A stretch of DNA of 64,000 bases, from the NCBI GenBank assembly GCA_945901855.1, contig CAMDLT010000004.1, positions 62,001-126,000 on the forward strand. The letters are read 5' to 3'. The notes below the pieces were generated by a model, which saw only the letters and a program-made list of their open reading frames with translations, made no database searches and was not told the DNA's origin. The stretch comes from Asaia bogorensis. Its GTDB lineage: Bacteria; Pseudomonadota; Alphaproteobacteria; CACIAM-22H2. Positions 1 to 8,717 of the stretch are shown in pieces (the stretch's first letter is position 1; each line of letters begins with the position of its first letter). The translations under genes and the position numbers were made by a program.

Positions 1-615
1 ACGCACAACAATTGCTCGGGAAAACATACCGGCATGCTGGCCGTTTGCCGCCATCTGGGTTGGCCCACCAAGGGCTATATCGATCCCGCCCACCCGCTGC
101 AACAACGTATCGTCGAAACCTACGAGGCCATGCTGGGCTTGTCGCTGGGCGCGGCGCCCACCGGATTCGACGGCTGCTCGCTGCCGCAGATCGCCGTGCC
201 CGTGCGCAGCCTTGCCGTCGCCATCGCGCGCTTGGGCAGCCCCGAAGGGCTCGACGCCGCGCGCGCGGCGGCCTGTTCGCGCATGGCCGCTGCCATCATC
301 GCCAATCCGTTCATGCTGGCGGGATCGGGGCGCTTCTGTACGCGTGCTTTGCAAACGGCACGCGGGCGCGCGGTGCTCAAAACCGGGGCCGAAGGTGTCT
401 ATATGGCCGCAATTCCAAAAAAGCGCATTGGCATCGCGCTCAAAGTCGAAGACGGGGCCGGACGCGCCGCCGAAGTTGCGATGGCGCGCTTGCTCGACCG
501 CTTCGGCGCTTTTGCCGAAGCCCCGCGCGCCGAAGTCGAAGCGCTGCTTGCGCCGCAGATCGCAAACGCCAATGGCTGGAACGTCGGCGCCATTCGCGCA
601 GCCCCCAACTGGTAA
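1..615 (+). CDS. L-asparaginase II family protein, 5'-truncated by the window edge
   Basis: C-terminal part (204 residues) of an asparaginase of the L-asparaginase II family, which hydrolyses L-asparagine to aspartate and ammonia. The frame is open from base 1 and reads T-H-N-N-C-S-G-K-H-T-G-M, the family's conserved NCSGKH block. The ATG at 34 lies inside that block, so the true start is left of the window. Family members are usually about 330 residues, so roughly 125 are missing. The stop TAA shares a base with the next ATG (TAATG), so the following oxidoreductase is translationally coupled. Family assignment is fairly sure; substrate is inferred. Confidence 0.85.
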   Translation, partial: THNNCSGKHTGMLAVCRHLGWPTKGYIDPAHPLQQRIVETYEAMLGLSLGAAPTGFDGCSLPQIAVPVRSLAVAIARLGSPEGLDAARAAACSRMAAAIIANPFMLAGSGRFCTRALQTARGRAVLKTGAEGVYMAAIPKKRIGIALKVEDGAGRAAEVAMARLLDRFGAFAEAPRAEVEALLAPQIANANGWNVGAIRAAPNW

Positions 616-1592
616 TGCGCGCGATCGTTTGCAGCGCGATTGCCGACCCGCCAGCCCTCGTCTTGGGCGATCTGCCGACTCCCCAATTGGGACCGGGCGA
701 ATTGCGCGTGCGCGTGCGCGCCGCAGGCGTCAATTTCGCCGACACGCTGATGGTGCGCGGCAAGTACCAGGCGCGGCCCGAGTTTCCGTTCGTACCGGGC
801 ATGGAAATGGCGGGCGAAATCGACGGGCTTGGTGCGGGCGTAACCGGCTTTGCCATCGACGACCGCATATTGGCGACGAGTGAAAACGGCGCGTTTGCGG
901 AGTTCGCGCGCGTGCGCGCGAGCGAATGCGCAAAAATTCCCGACACGATGGATTTTGCGACGGCGGCAGCCTTCCCGATCGTTTACGGCACCGCGCATGG
1001 CGGACTTGCCTGGCGCGCCAATCTGCAACCCGACGAGACCTTGCTTGTGCTGGGCGCGGCCGGCGGCGTGGGTTTGGCTGCGGTCGAGGTCGGCAAGGCG
1101 ATGGGCGCTTTTGTGTACGCCGCGACGAGCGACGCGGCGCGCGGCGAGATCGCCCTGTCGCACGGTGCCGACACGGCCATCGACTACGCCGCCGAAGACA
1201 TGCGCGAAGTCGTGCGCAAACTGACCAACGGCAAAGGCGCGGACGTGGTGTTCGATCCGGTCGGCGGGACCGCCTTCGATGCAGCGTTGCGCGCGACCGC
1301 ATGGGAAGGACGGATTGTCGTGGTTGGCTTCGCGTCCGGTCAAATTCCGCAGATCCCAGCCAATCTTCTGCTGGTCAAGAACATTGCCGCCCTCGGTTTC
1401 TTCTGGGGCAGCTACCGCACGCACGCCCCTGCTCGCCTCAAAGCATCGCTTGAGACGCTTCTGGGTTGGTGGTCGCAAGGTCTGCTCAAACCGCGCGTCG
1501 ATGCCCGCTTCAAGTTGGCCGATACGGCACACGCGCTCGCCCACCTCACCGACCGCAAAGGCACCGGAAAAGCCGTGATCGAAATCGCATGA
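615..1592 (+). CDS. NADPH:quinone oxidoreductase-like, zinc-independent MDR protein
   Basis: A 325-residue medium-chain dehydrogenase/reductase of the quinone oxidoreductase type. The N-terminal GroES-like domain spans about residues 1-125. The Rossmann domain begins near residue 145 with the nucleotide-binding glycine motif GAAGGVG (147-153). The cysteine/histidine set of zinc MDR alcohol dehydrogenases is not visible, which fits the zinc-free QOR branch. Expected reaction: NAD(P)H-dependent reduction of quinones or enoyl substrates in the cytoplasm. It starts inside the preceding stop codon and its own stop overlaps the next start (ATGA), so it is the middle gene of a coupled three-gene operon. 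The physiological substrate is unknown. Confidence 0.85.
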   Translation: MRAIVCSAIADPPALVLGDLPTPQLGPGELRVRVRAAGVNFADTLMVRGKYQARPEFPFVPGMEMAGEIDGLGAGVTGFAIDDRILATSENGAFAEFARVRASECAKIPDTMDFATAAAFPIVYGTAHGGLAWRANLQPDETLLVLGAAGGVGLAAVEVGKAMGAFVYAATSDAARGEIALSHGADTAIDYAAEDMREVVRKLTNGKGADVVFDPVGGTAFDAALRATAWEGRIVVVGFASGQIPQIPANLLLVKNIAALGFFWGSYRTHAPARLKASLETLLGWWSQGLLKPRVDARFKLADTAHALAHLTDRKGTGKAVIEIA

Positions 1593-2704
1593 GCACCGAA
1601 AACGACACCCGCCGCAACGAGAGCCGTGTCGCGCATCTGCTGCACGCACGCGCCGACATCGCCCCCGGCGACCCGATCGCGCCACCGATCGTAATGGCGA
1701 GTTCCTACCATCTGCCCGGCTTGCCGACGGATGCGCCGTTCCAGTACGGGCGCTTTCACAATCCCAGTTGGGATGCGGTCGAGCACGCGCTGGCAATTCT
1801 GGAAGACGCGCCCGTCGTCGGGTTTCCGTCGGGCATGGCGGCGATCGCGGCCGTGCTGTATTCGACCCTGCGCAGCGGCGATCGCGTTTTGCTGCCGTCG
1901 GACGGCTATTACACGATCCGGGCATTAGCCGAACGGTTCTTGACGCCACTCGGCGTTTCTTGGGACACGCGCGCGACGGCAAAGTTTCTCCAGGGCGGCT
2001 TTGCGGGCTATCGGCTCGTATGGATCGAAACGCCGTCCAATCCGGGGCTCGATGTGTGCGACATCTCCGAGGTCGCGTGTCAAGCGCATGCCGCAGGCGC
2101 ATTGGTCGCGGTCGACAACACCACGCTGACGCCGCTCGGGCAGCGGCCGCTCGATTTGGGTGCCGACATCGTCGTGGCGGCCGATACCAAAGCGCCTGCG
2201 GGCCATGCGGACGTGCTGTTTGGCCATGTCGCATCCCGTAACGAAGCGCTTTTGGCTGCCGTGCGCGACTGGCGCAAATTGGCCGGCGCCATTCCGGGCC
2301 CCTTCGAAGCGTGGCTCGTACATCGCGGGTTGGAAACACTCGAAGTACGCTTTGCACGCCAATGCGACACGGCGCTTGCGATCGCGCAGCGCCTGGCAGT
2401 TCACAAAGTCACGCAGGCCGTGCGTTATCCCGGCCTCGGCAACGATCCCTCGCATGCGCTCGCGCGCAAGCAGATGCAGCGTTTCGGTTGTCTGATCGGC
2501 GTCACGTTCGCAAACCTCGAAACCGCCGAAGCCTTTATCGCAGGGCCGTTTATCCGGCCCAGCACAAGCTTCGGCAGCGTGCATACCAGCGCCGAGCGCC
2601 GCGCACGCTGGGGCGACGCAGTGGCGCCGGGTTACGTGCGCCTGTCGATCGGCTGCGAACCGCTCGAGACATTGTGGACGTCCATGGAGAAGAGCCTCGG
2701 CTAA
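1589..2704 (+). CDS. Cys/Met metabolism PLP-dependent enzyme (cystathionine beta-lyase / gamma-synthase family)
   Basis: A 371-residue PLP enzyme of fold type I in the trans-sulfuration family. Visible landmarks are the YGRF-x-NPS block (53-60), a cofactor-contacting aspartate in VDNT (D176), and the Schiff-base lysine K201 in A-D-T-K followed by GHADV. The usual block around this lysine is S-x-T-K-Y-x-x-G-H-S-D, so the active site is recognisable but diverged. Cystathionine lyase, synthase and methionine gamma-lyase cannot be separated by eye. ATG 1589 overlaps the upstream TGA by four bases. The 3' end overlaps the opposing DUF1127 gene by four bases. Confidence 0.85.
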   Translation: MSTENDTRRNESRVAHLLHARADIAPGDPIAPPIVMASSYHLPGLPTDAPFQYGRFHNPSWDAVEHALAILEDAPVVGFPSGMAAIAAVLYSTLRSGDRVLLPSDGYYTIRALAERFLTPLGVSWDTRATAKFLQGGFAGYRLVWIETPSNPGLDVCDISEVACQAHAAGALVAVDNTTLTPLGQRPLDLGADIVVAADTKAPAGHADVLFGHVASRNEALLAAVRDWRKLAGAIPGPFEAWLVHRGLETLEVRFARQCDTALAIAQRLAVHKVTQAVRYPGLGNDPSHALARKQMQRFGCLIGVTFANLETAEAFIAGPFIRPSTSFGSVHTSAERRARWGDAVAPGYVRLSIGCEPLETLWTSMEKSLG

Positions 2705-2931
2705 CCCCGCCAGTTCGATTTTTGCAGCTGGCGTTCCACATCGCCCCGCGTCAGCCCCATATCCTTGAGGGCATCGGGGCCTAGCTCGGCCATGCGAGCT
2801 CGCTCGCTTGCGCGTTCCTGCATTGCGAATATGGCAGACACGCTCGCCGTCAAAGCTGCTCCGAAAGCAACAAATGCGGCACGCCAAGCGCTGCCGACTT
2901 CCAGGTTGGCGGTTTGGATGAGATTGCTCAT
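2701..2931 (-). CDS. Small DUF1127 (YjiS-like) protein
   Basis: A 76-residue protein whose C-terminal half (about residues 46-68) has the DUF1127 signature: R-M-A-E-L then a leucine/aspartate-rich helix ending D-M-G-L-T-R-G-D. The N-terminal half carries a short alanine-rich hydrophobic stretch (about 18-37). DUF1127 proteins are small and often arginine-rich, and some relatives have RNA-binding or regulatory roles; the role here is unknown. The start is supported by AGGAG a few bases upstream of the ATG at 2931. It is divergent from a LysR regulator with a dyad between them, so it may be that regulator's target. Confidence 0.8.
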   Translation of the reverse strand: MSNLIQTANLEVGSAWRAAFVAFGAALTASVSAIFAMQERASERARMAELGPDALKDMGLTRGDVERQLQKSNWRG

Positions 2932-2988
2932 GGTTAACTCCTATTTATGCGTATGGACTGATCTTGATGCGAATTTTCCCATGATATA

Positions 2989-3009
2989 AAAGATCAACAA
3001 ACGATCTTT
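2989..3009. promoter_or_regulatory. Inverted repeat in the divergent DUF1127/LysR intergenic region, candidate LysR operator
   Basis: A perfect 7-bp inverted repeat, AAAGATC and GATCTTT, separated by 7 bases. It lies in the 108-bp gap between the two divergent genes. LysR-type regulators usually bind interrupted dyads of T-N11-A form beside their own promoter, and this site fits that layout. A possible -10 hexamer for the LysR gene (TATGAT, 3015-3020) follows it. Binding itself is inferred. Confidence 0.5.
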
Positions 3010-3039
3010 CCTCGTATGATCCATTAGAAATTCGAGGCC

Positions 3040-3993
3040 ATGAAATCGAATCGCCTTCCTCCGCTCAATGCGCTTCGCGCCTTCGATGCGGCCGCACGCC
3101 ATCTGTCGCTGACCAAGGCGGCGCAGGAATTGGGCGTGACGCAAGCGGCCGTGAGCCATCAGGTCAAGGCGTTGGAAGACGATCTGGGGACTCCGCTGTT
3201 CCGGCGCCTTACGCGCGCTTTGGCGTTGACCGATACAGGTGCCGCGCTCGCACCCGAACTTGCCGGCGCATTCGCGCGCATCGCCATGGCCGCGCAACGC
3301 GCGCGCGAGCGCGAGGCGAAGGGCGCGTTGACGGTCAGTCTGCTCTATACGTTTGCGCTGCAGCTTGTGCCGCGCCTCGGCATATTCGCCGCGCGTCACC
3401 CCGAAATTGTGCTGCGGCTCGACAATTCAACGCGCAAAATAGATTTCGACCGCGAGCCATACGATGTCGCGATACGCTACACGGCCGACGCGGCGGCCGC
3501 AGGTTTGCACGTCGAAAAGCTATTCGACGATGCGTTAACGCCGCTATGCTCGCCTACGATCGCCAGAAAAATTCGTCAGCCCGCCGATGTGCTCGGCTTC
3601 GAACTGCTCGACGACCACAATTTTTGTGACGATTGGCAACTCTGGCTTCAGGCGATCGGGCTCGACGCCAAATCGCCGCGCAAGCGTGCAACCGTCTTCG
3701 ACTCCACACGCCTAGCCGTCGAGGCGGCAATGGAGGGACTAGGTCTCGCCTTGGGCGCACCATACATGTTCGCCACGCAAATCGCGTCGGGACGCCTTGT
3801 GCAGCCGCTCGATGTAACCGTTCCTGTAGGCAAAGCCTATTGGTTCGTCTGTCGCAAAGCCGACGCCGATCGGCCCACGATAAAAGCGTTGCGCAACTGG
3901 CTGGTCGAAGAAACGGCACCCCAACGCGCGGCGTTCGCGCGTCTTACGCCACCAGCGTCGCTTCGGTCGCTGCGCGGAAAGCCGCGTCGCTAA
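3040..3993 (+). CDS. LysR-family transcriptional regulator (GcvA-like)
   Basis: A 317-residue LysR regulator. The N-terminal winged helix-turn-helix covers about residues 5-65, with the typical [14 protein letters not shown] and Q-A-A-V-S-H-Q-V-K landmarks. The rest is a LysR effector-binding domain. The opening [10 protein letters not shown] matches the GcvA-like branch, which regulates glycine cleavage, beta-lactamase and other targets in different species. It is divergent from a DUF1127 gene with a dyad between them. Its last 50 bases overlap the opposing CoA-transferase subunit gene. The effector is unknown. Confidence 0.9.
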   Translation: MKSNRLPPLNALRAFDAAARHLSLTKAAQELGVTQAAVSHQVKALEDDLGTPLFRRLTRALALTDTGAALAPELAGAFARIAMAAQRAREREAKGALTVSLLYTFALQLVPRLGIFAARHPEIVLRLDNSTRKIDFDREPYDVAIRYTADAAAAGLHVEKLFDDALTPLCSPTIARKIRQPADVLGFELLDDHNFCDDWQLWLQAIGLDAKSPRKRATVFDSTRLAVEAAMEGLGLALGAPYMFATQIASGRLVQPLDVTVPVGKAYWFVCRKADADRPTIKALRNWLVEETAPQRAAFARLTPPASLRSLRGKPRR

Positions 3994-4573
3994 CGCCCTC
4001 GGCGAGCTCGACGAGTTTAAGCCCGCCCGGCACCACATCGAGCACGCCGAGGTTCGTGATGATGCGGTTGACAACGCCCTTGCCCGTCAGCGGCAGCGTG
4101 CAAGCCTTCAGAACCTTGGATTCGCCCGCCTTGTTGGTGTGGTCCATGACCACCACCACGCGGCCGACGCCCGCGACCAAATCCATCGCCCCGCCCATGC
4201 CTTTGACGAGCTTGCCCGGGATCATCCAGTTGGCAAGATCGCCGGTCTGCGAGACTTCCATGGCGCCCAAAATCGCCATGGCAATCTTGCCGCCGCGAAT
4301 CATCGCAAAGCTCTGCGCGGAATCGAAATAGGCGGTCTGCGCCACTTCCGTAATCGTCTGCTTGCCCGCATTGATAAGATCGGGATCTTCCTCGCCCTCG
4401 TACGGGAACGGGCCGGTACCCAGCATGCCGTTTTCCGACTGCAGCGTAACCGTGATGCCCTCGGGAATGTAGTTCGACACCAGCGTGGGAATGCCGATGC
4501 CAAGATTGACGTACCAACCGTCCTGCAATTCTTTTGCGGCGCGCGCCGCCATCTGCTCGCGGTTCCAGGGCAT
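3944..4573 (-). CDS. scoB: 3-oxoacid CoA-transferase subunit B
   Basis: A 209-residue beta subunit of a family I CoA-transferase of the succinyl-CoA:3-ketoacid (SCOT) type, moving CoA between succinyl-CoA and acetoacetate. The catalytic glutamate is E47 in the conserved S-E-N-G-M-L-G block; the N-terminal [10 protein letters not shown] segment is also typical. It follows subunit A by 13 bases, so the two are cotranscribed. The start ATG at 4573 has GAGGAG upstream. The tail overlaps the opposing LysR gene by 50 bases, which is unusual for two conserved genes. Confidence 0.93.
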   Translation of the reverse strand: MPWNREQMAARAAKELQDGWYVNLGIGIPTLVSNYIPEGITVTLQSENGMLGTGPFPYEGEEDPDLINAGKQTITEVAQTAYFDSAQSFAMIRGGKIAMAILGAMEVSQTGDLANWMIPGKLVKGMGGAMDLVAGVGRVVVVMDHTNKAGESKVLKACTLPLTGKGVVNRIITNLGVLDVVPGGLKLVELAEGVSDAAFRAATEATLVA

Positions 4574-4586
4574 GGGTCGTCTCTCC

Positions 4587-5288
4587 TCAAGCTGCGCGCT
4601 TGCGCGTGGTGCGTTGTTCGATGCGCTTTTCGTGCGCGCCTTGGATCAGGCGATGCACATAAATCCCGGGCAGATGAATCGTGTCCGGATCGAGCGAGCC
4701 CAGCGGGACGATTTCTTCGACCTCCGCAACGCAAATTTTGCCGCACATGGCGGCAGGCGGATTGAAATTGCGCGCGGTCTTGCGGAACACCAGATTGCCT
4801 GTCGGATCCGCCTTCCAAGCTTTGACGATGGCAATATCCGCCACGATGCTGCGTTCCAGAATATACGTTTGGCCGTCGAAATCTTTGTGTTCCTTGCCTT
4901 CGGCAATGACGGTACCGACGCCCGTGCGCGTGTAGAATCCGGGAATTCCAGCGCCGCCCGCGCGCATGCGCTCGGCCAAGGTTCCTTGCGGGTTGAATTC
5001 GATTTCAAGTTCGCCTGCCAGATACTGGCGCATGAATTCGGCGTTTTCGCCGACATAGGATGAAATCATTTTTTTGATTTGGCGCGTGCCGAGCAAGATA
5101 CCGAGCCCGAATCCGTCCACGCCGGCATTGTTGGAGGCAACCGTCAGGTTCTTGGTACCGGCATCGCGGATGCCTTGGATCAGCAATTCGGGAATGCCGC
5201 ACAACCCGAATCCGCCCGACGCGACCAGCATGCCGTCGAACAGCAGGCCGTCGAGCGCGTGCGCCGCGTCTTTATGAACCTTCTTCAT
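4587..5288 (-). CDS. scoA: 3-oxoacid CoA-transferase subunit A
   Basis: A 233-residue alpha subunit partnering the B subunit just downstream. The glycine-rich [10 protein letters not shown] segment (about 25-34) and the S-N-N-A-G segment are characteristic of SCOT-type CoA-transferase alpha chains. The ATG at 5288 is chosen because GGGAGG lies six bases upstream and because M-K-K-V matches the family's usual N-terminus; a longer in-frame reading to 5342 has no such support. Expected role: ketone-body or short-chain oxoacid activation. It is the first gene of a two-gene operon. Confidence 0.93.
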   Translation of the reverse strand: MKKVHKDAAHALDGLLFDGMLVASGGFGLCGIPELLIQGIRDAGTKNLTVASNNAGVDGFGLGILLGTRQIKKMISSYVGENAEFMRQYLAGELEIEFNPQGTLAERMRAGGAGIPGFYTRTGVGTVIAEGKEHKDFDGQTYILERSIVADIAIVKAWKADPTGNLVFRKTARNFNPPAAMCGKICVAEVEEIVPLGSLDPDTIHLPGIYVHRLIQGAHEKRIEQRTTRKRAA

Positions 5289-5477
5289 ACATCCTCCCGT
5301 GTGAACGTGCGCGAGTACAACAAGACCGGCGGCGCGAATCAAGCGCCGTTATGTCGTTTTATTTCAAGCGTTTCCGCGGCGAGCTCTGTGTGCCGGGCAA
5401 TTCAGCCTTGTGCCGGACGACTATGGCACCGATCGGGTGCGCGGCGTTACACTCGAAACGCGAGAGGAACCGCCTGG

Positions 5478-6434
5478 ATGTTCGACGCGACACGCGACCG
5501 TTTCGGCAAATTGCCGGGAGCGGTCAAGGGGGCCGTGCTGATGACGATCGCTGCGGCCGCGTTCGCGGGCATGAACGTGACCATCCGCGCGCTGAACGTC
5601 GAATTGCACCCGTTCCAGGTCGCGTTTTTGCGCTGCGCGATCGGGTTTTTGTTCATGCTGCCGTGGCTCGCCCATGTCGGTTTCACGGGCCTTAGAACCG
5701 CCAGCCAAAAGATTTACGGCACGCGCGCTTTTGTCGGCTACGCATCGATGCTGTGCTGGTTCACAGCCCTCGCCTCGCTGCCGGTTGCCGAAGCGACGGC
5801 GCTGTCCTTCACCTCGCCTTTGTTCGCGACGGTGGCGGCCGCGTTACTGCTGGGCGAGATCGTGCGTCGACGGCGCTGGACCGCCACCATCGTTGGATTC
5901 CTCGGTGCGATGATCGTGCTTCGACCGGGCCTCGACAACGTATCGTTGGCGCATCTGCTGGTGCTGGTCTCGGCGGCGTTGGGCGGCTGGAATGCGATCA
6001 TGGTCAAGCAACTGACGCGCACCGACAATCCCAACACGATCATTCTCTATATGATGATCTATCTGGTGCCGCTTTCGCTGGTACCGGCGCTGTTCGTCTG
6101 GCAATGGCCGAGCGCCCACGGCTGGCTCCTTACGTTGGCGCTCGGCGCCTTCGCCACGATCGGCCACCAGACCTTCACGCGGGCCCTTGTCGAATGCGAC
6201 GCGAGCTACGTGCTGCCATTCGACTTCACGCGCCTGCCCATGGTCGCCGCAATGGCGTATTTCATCTTCGGCGAAGTGCCAGATCTTTGGACGTGGGTCG
6301 GCGGCGCTGTGATCGTGAGCGCAACGGTTTACATCGCGCGACGCGAAGCGCAGATCGGCAGACTTGCGCAAGAAACCGCAAAGCACAGCCTGCAGGCCAA
6401 CGAAGTTGCGACTATCGCGAAACGCCAGCCATGA
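5478..6434 (+). CDS. EamA/DMT-superfamily transporter, copy 1
   Basis: A 318-residue inner-membrane protein with about ten hydrophobic segments forming two EamA repeats, each near 135 residues. DMT carriers of this type are mostly exporters of amino acids or metabolites. The second repeat carries the E-x-x-P-D-L-W-T-W-x-G ending typical of the family. A 189-bp gap precedes it, and the next EamA gene starts inside its stop codon (ATGA at 6431). It is the first of three tandem paralogues. Substrate unknown. Confidence 0.88.
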   Translation: MFDATRDRFGKLPGAVKGAVLMTIAAAAFAGMNVTIRALNVELHPFQVAFLRCAIGFLFMLPWLAHVGFTGLRTASQKIYGTRAFVGYASMLCWFTALASLPVAEATALSFTSPLFATVAAALLLGEIVRRRRWTATIVGFLGAMIVLRPGLDNVSLAHLLVLVSAALGGWNAIMVKQLTRTDNPNTIILYMMIYLVPLSLVPALFVWQWPSAHGWLLTLALGAFATIGHQTFTRALVECDASYVLPFDFTRLPMVAAMAYFIFGEVPDLWTWVGGAVIVSATVYIARREAQIGRLAQETAKHSLQANEVATIAKRQP

Positions 6435-7318
6435 ACGGACCGCGCAATCGCAACCTGGAAGGCGCTTTGTGGATGGTCGGGGCAGGCATCGTCTTTTCGT
6501 TGCAGAATGCCGCCGTCAAACAGCTCGGCACGCGTCTCGACGTGTTCGAGATCGCGTTTTTCCGATGCGTCATCGGCTTGCTGTTTGTGCTGCCCTTTGT
6601 ACTGCGCGGCGGCGGCGGCCTATTCATGACCGGGCGCATCGGCCTGCATGTGGCGCGCGCTCTGGTCGGCGTGGCGGGCATGTTTTGCGGCATGTACGCG
6701 ATCGCGCATCTGCCGCTGGCCGATGCGACGGCAATCTCGTTTGCCAAGCCGCTGTTCGCCGTGTGCCTTGCCGCGCTGTTTTTGGGCGAGCGTGTCGGCT
6801 GGCATCGCTGGGCGGCAACGGCAGTCGGGTTTGCGGGCGTGGCGGTCATCGTGCGTCCTGGCACGCAGGTTTTCGAACTTGCCCATGTCGCGGCGCTGCT
6901 GGGCGCATTTCTGATCGCGGACGTGATCGTGCTGGTCAAGAAGCTGCAAGGCAGCGAAAAAAACGCCACCATTATGGCGTATTTTGGCATCGTCACCTCG
7001 CTTGCGAGCCTGGGACCTGCTCTTTACGTGTGGCTGACGCCGACATGGCTCGAGTTCTTGCTGCTCGTGGGCATCGCCTTAGGAGCCACCTGCGGCCAAT
7101 GGATGGCGCTTTGCGCCTATCGCGCGGCCGAAGCATCGGCGGTCGTGCCGTTCGACTATTTGCGGCTTGTTTTTGCCGTTCTCTATGGCTGGTGGCTATT
7201 CGCCGAAACGCCCGATTTTTGGACCCTCGTTGGCTCGAGTATTTTGATTGTCGCAACAGCCTATATCGCGTTTCGCGAAATCCGTGCCGGGCGAACGCCC
7301 AGCACGGGCGGCGGCTGA
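6431..7318 (+). CDS. EamA/DMT-superfamily transporter, copy 2
   Basis: A 295-residue ten-segment EamA transporter, clearly paralogous to its two neighbours. Shared landmarks are F-F-R-C near residue 40, the L-P-L-A-D-A block before TM4, the F-x-K-P-L-F motif and an E-T-P-D-F-W ending. The start overlaps the stop of copy 1 by four bases and copy 3 starts three bases after its stop, so the three are one transcript. Export function is inferred from the family. Confidence 0.88.
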   Translation: MNGPRNRNLEGALWMVGAGIVFSLQNAAVKQLGTRLDVFEIAFFRCVIGLLFVLPFVLRGGGGLFMTGRIGLHVARALVGVAGMFCGMYAIAHLPLADATAISFAKPLFAVCLAALFLGERVGWHRWAATAVGFAGVAVIVRPGTQVFELAHVAALLGAFLIADVIVLVKKLQGSEKNATIMAYFGIVTSLASLGPALYVWLTPTWLEFLLLVGIALGATCGQWMALCAYRAAEASAVVPFDYLRLVFAVLYGWWLFAETPDFWTLVGSSILIVATAYIAFREIRAGRTPSTGGG

Positions 7319-7320
7319 CG

Positions 7321-8220
7321 ATGGGCGCCATCCTGAACCGCCTGCGCGCGATGCCCGGCAATGCGCGCGGCTGCCTGTGGGCGCTCGCCGCAATGCTCGC
7401 CTTTGGCACGATGGAAGCAATCATCAAGCATCTGGGCGCTACGATGCATCCAATGCAGATCGTCTTTTTCCGCTGCCTGTTCGCGTTTTTGACGATCGCG
7501 CCGGTCGTGCTGGTTGCCGACGGCATCGGCCATATCGCGACCAAACGATTCGGCGCGCATCTGTCGCGCACGGTGCTGGGCTTCAGCGCGATGGCGACCG
7601 GCTTTTTCGCGATTTCGAAAATGCCGCTGGCCGACGCGGTGGCGCTGGGATTCGTACGGCCCTTGTTTCTGGTGTTGCTGGCCGTATTGTTTTTGGGCGA
7701 ACAAATACGCTGGCGACGCTGGACCGCGACGGCTGCAGGGTTTGTCGGCGTAATCGTGATGGTCCAGCCAGATGCCAGCGGGTGGAACCCCTATGCCTTC
7801 GTGGCGGTGCTGAGCGGCTTCCTGGTCGCGTGCGTGTCGGTCGCCCTCAAACGGCTCAGCGAAACCGAAAGCGCCGAGTCGTCCGTGTTTTGGTTCGCCG
7901 CGATTTCGACGCTGTTCGCCCTGGGGCCGGCCATTTTGGTGTGGCGCGCCCCCACGACCGCGGAGTGGCCCTTTCTGGTGGCACTCGGCATCTTGGGCTC
8001 CTTCGGCCAATATTTCATGATGCGGGCCTATCGCGTCGCCGAAGCGACCGCCGTCGATCCGATGGATTACGGTCGGCTGATTTTGGCGGCGATCCTGGGT
8101 ATCGCGGTTTTCGGCGAAACGCTGCAAACCCACACGCTGGTCGGGGCCGCTATCATTGCAGCCAGCACGTTCTATATCGCCAGGCGCGAGGCCAACCTCA
8201 CCAAAGTGCAGTCAGGCTAA
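7321..8220 (+). CDS. EamA/DMT-superfamily transporter, copy 3
   Basis: A 299-residue ten-segment EamA transporter and third member of the tandem array. It shares F-F-R-C-L-F, K-M-P-L-A-D-A and F-V-R-P-L-F with copies 1 and 2. The C-terminal E-T-L-Q-T-H-T ending differs from the P-D-x-W ending of the other two. Its last 23 bases overlap the opposing DUF3429 gene. Function beyond small-molecule export cannot be stated. Confidence 0.88.
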   Translation: MGAILNRLRAMPGNARGCLWALAAMLAFGTMEAIIKHLGATMHPMQIVFFRCLFAFLTIAPVVLVADGIGHIATKRFGAHLSRTVLGFSAMATGFFAISKMPLADAVALGFVRPLFLVLLAVLFLGEQIRWRRWTATAAGFVGVIVMVQPDASGWNPYAFVAVLSGFLVACVSVALKRLSETESAESSVFWFAAISTLFALGPAILVWRAPTTAEWPFLVALGILGSFGQYFMMRAYRVAEATAVDPMDYGRLILAAILGIAVFGETLQTHTLVGAAIIAASTFYIARREANLTKVQSG

Positions 8221-8644
8221 GCGCAAGGGCCAGAATTACCAGCGCCGACAAGGGCCTGCGCAGGGCCAGGTACCACGCAGGAAAGCGGCCCTCGGCGGCG
8301 GCCCGCAAATCGACGACAAAAGCCGCCCAGAAACCGACGATCAGCAAGATAATTCCGGGAACGGGTTCCATCCACGTGGAGGCAAGCCAGCCCAGCAAAG
8401 CAGGCACCACACCCCAGCCGAGGACGGCAAAACCCTGGGGTGGCGGACCTGAAAGCGCGCGCCCCCAATGGACGGCCCCCAAAAACGCCAGGATGACAGC
8501 GGCGTAGTTCAGCAATACGCCGACCGCGGCGGCTTGCGCATCGCCGTTCCACAGCGCAAAGGCGCAGCCATAAAACGGCAGCACGCCGCCAAAGCCCAGC
8601 AACAAAGCAGGACGCGGCACTTGGGCAAGCGAAAAGGCGGACAT
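8198..8644 (-). CDS. DUF3429 family membrane protein
   Basis: A 148-residue integral membrane protein with about five hydrophobic helices. It has the DUF3429 features: a first helix followed by a G-x-x-P-F motif, then F-L-G-A-V-H-W-G at the end of a helix (around residue 55-63). Members are found across proteobacteria and eukaryotic mitochondria, and their function is not established. It stands alone on the minus strand. Its 3' end overlaps the third EamA gene by 23 bases, and its start is 73 bases from the divergent SDR gene. Confidence 0.8.
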   Translation of the reverse strand: MSAFSLAQVPRPALLLGFGGVLPFYGCAFALWNGDAQAAAVGVLLNYAAVILAFLGAVHWGRALSGPPPQGFAVLGWGVVPALLGWLASTWMEPVPGIILLIVGFWAAFVVDLRAAAEGRFPAWYLALRRPLSALVILALALSLTALW

Positions 8645-8717
8645 TGGCGGCCTCGATGGAATCCGCTAGAGGTTCGGGAGGGTCGAACCTGACGGCTTGC
8701 GGCAAAGGAATCAAGCA

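Noticed and set aside
399-2357. A 652-residue minus-strand open frame opposite the first three genes
   Set aside because: It lies antisense to three well-supported genes and is arginine-rich with no domain, as expected from high-GC antisense frames.
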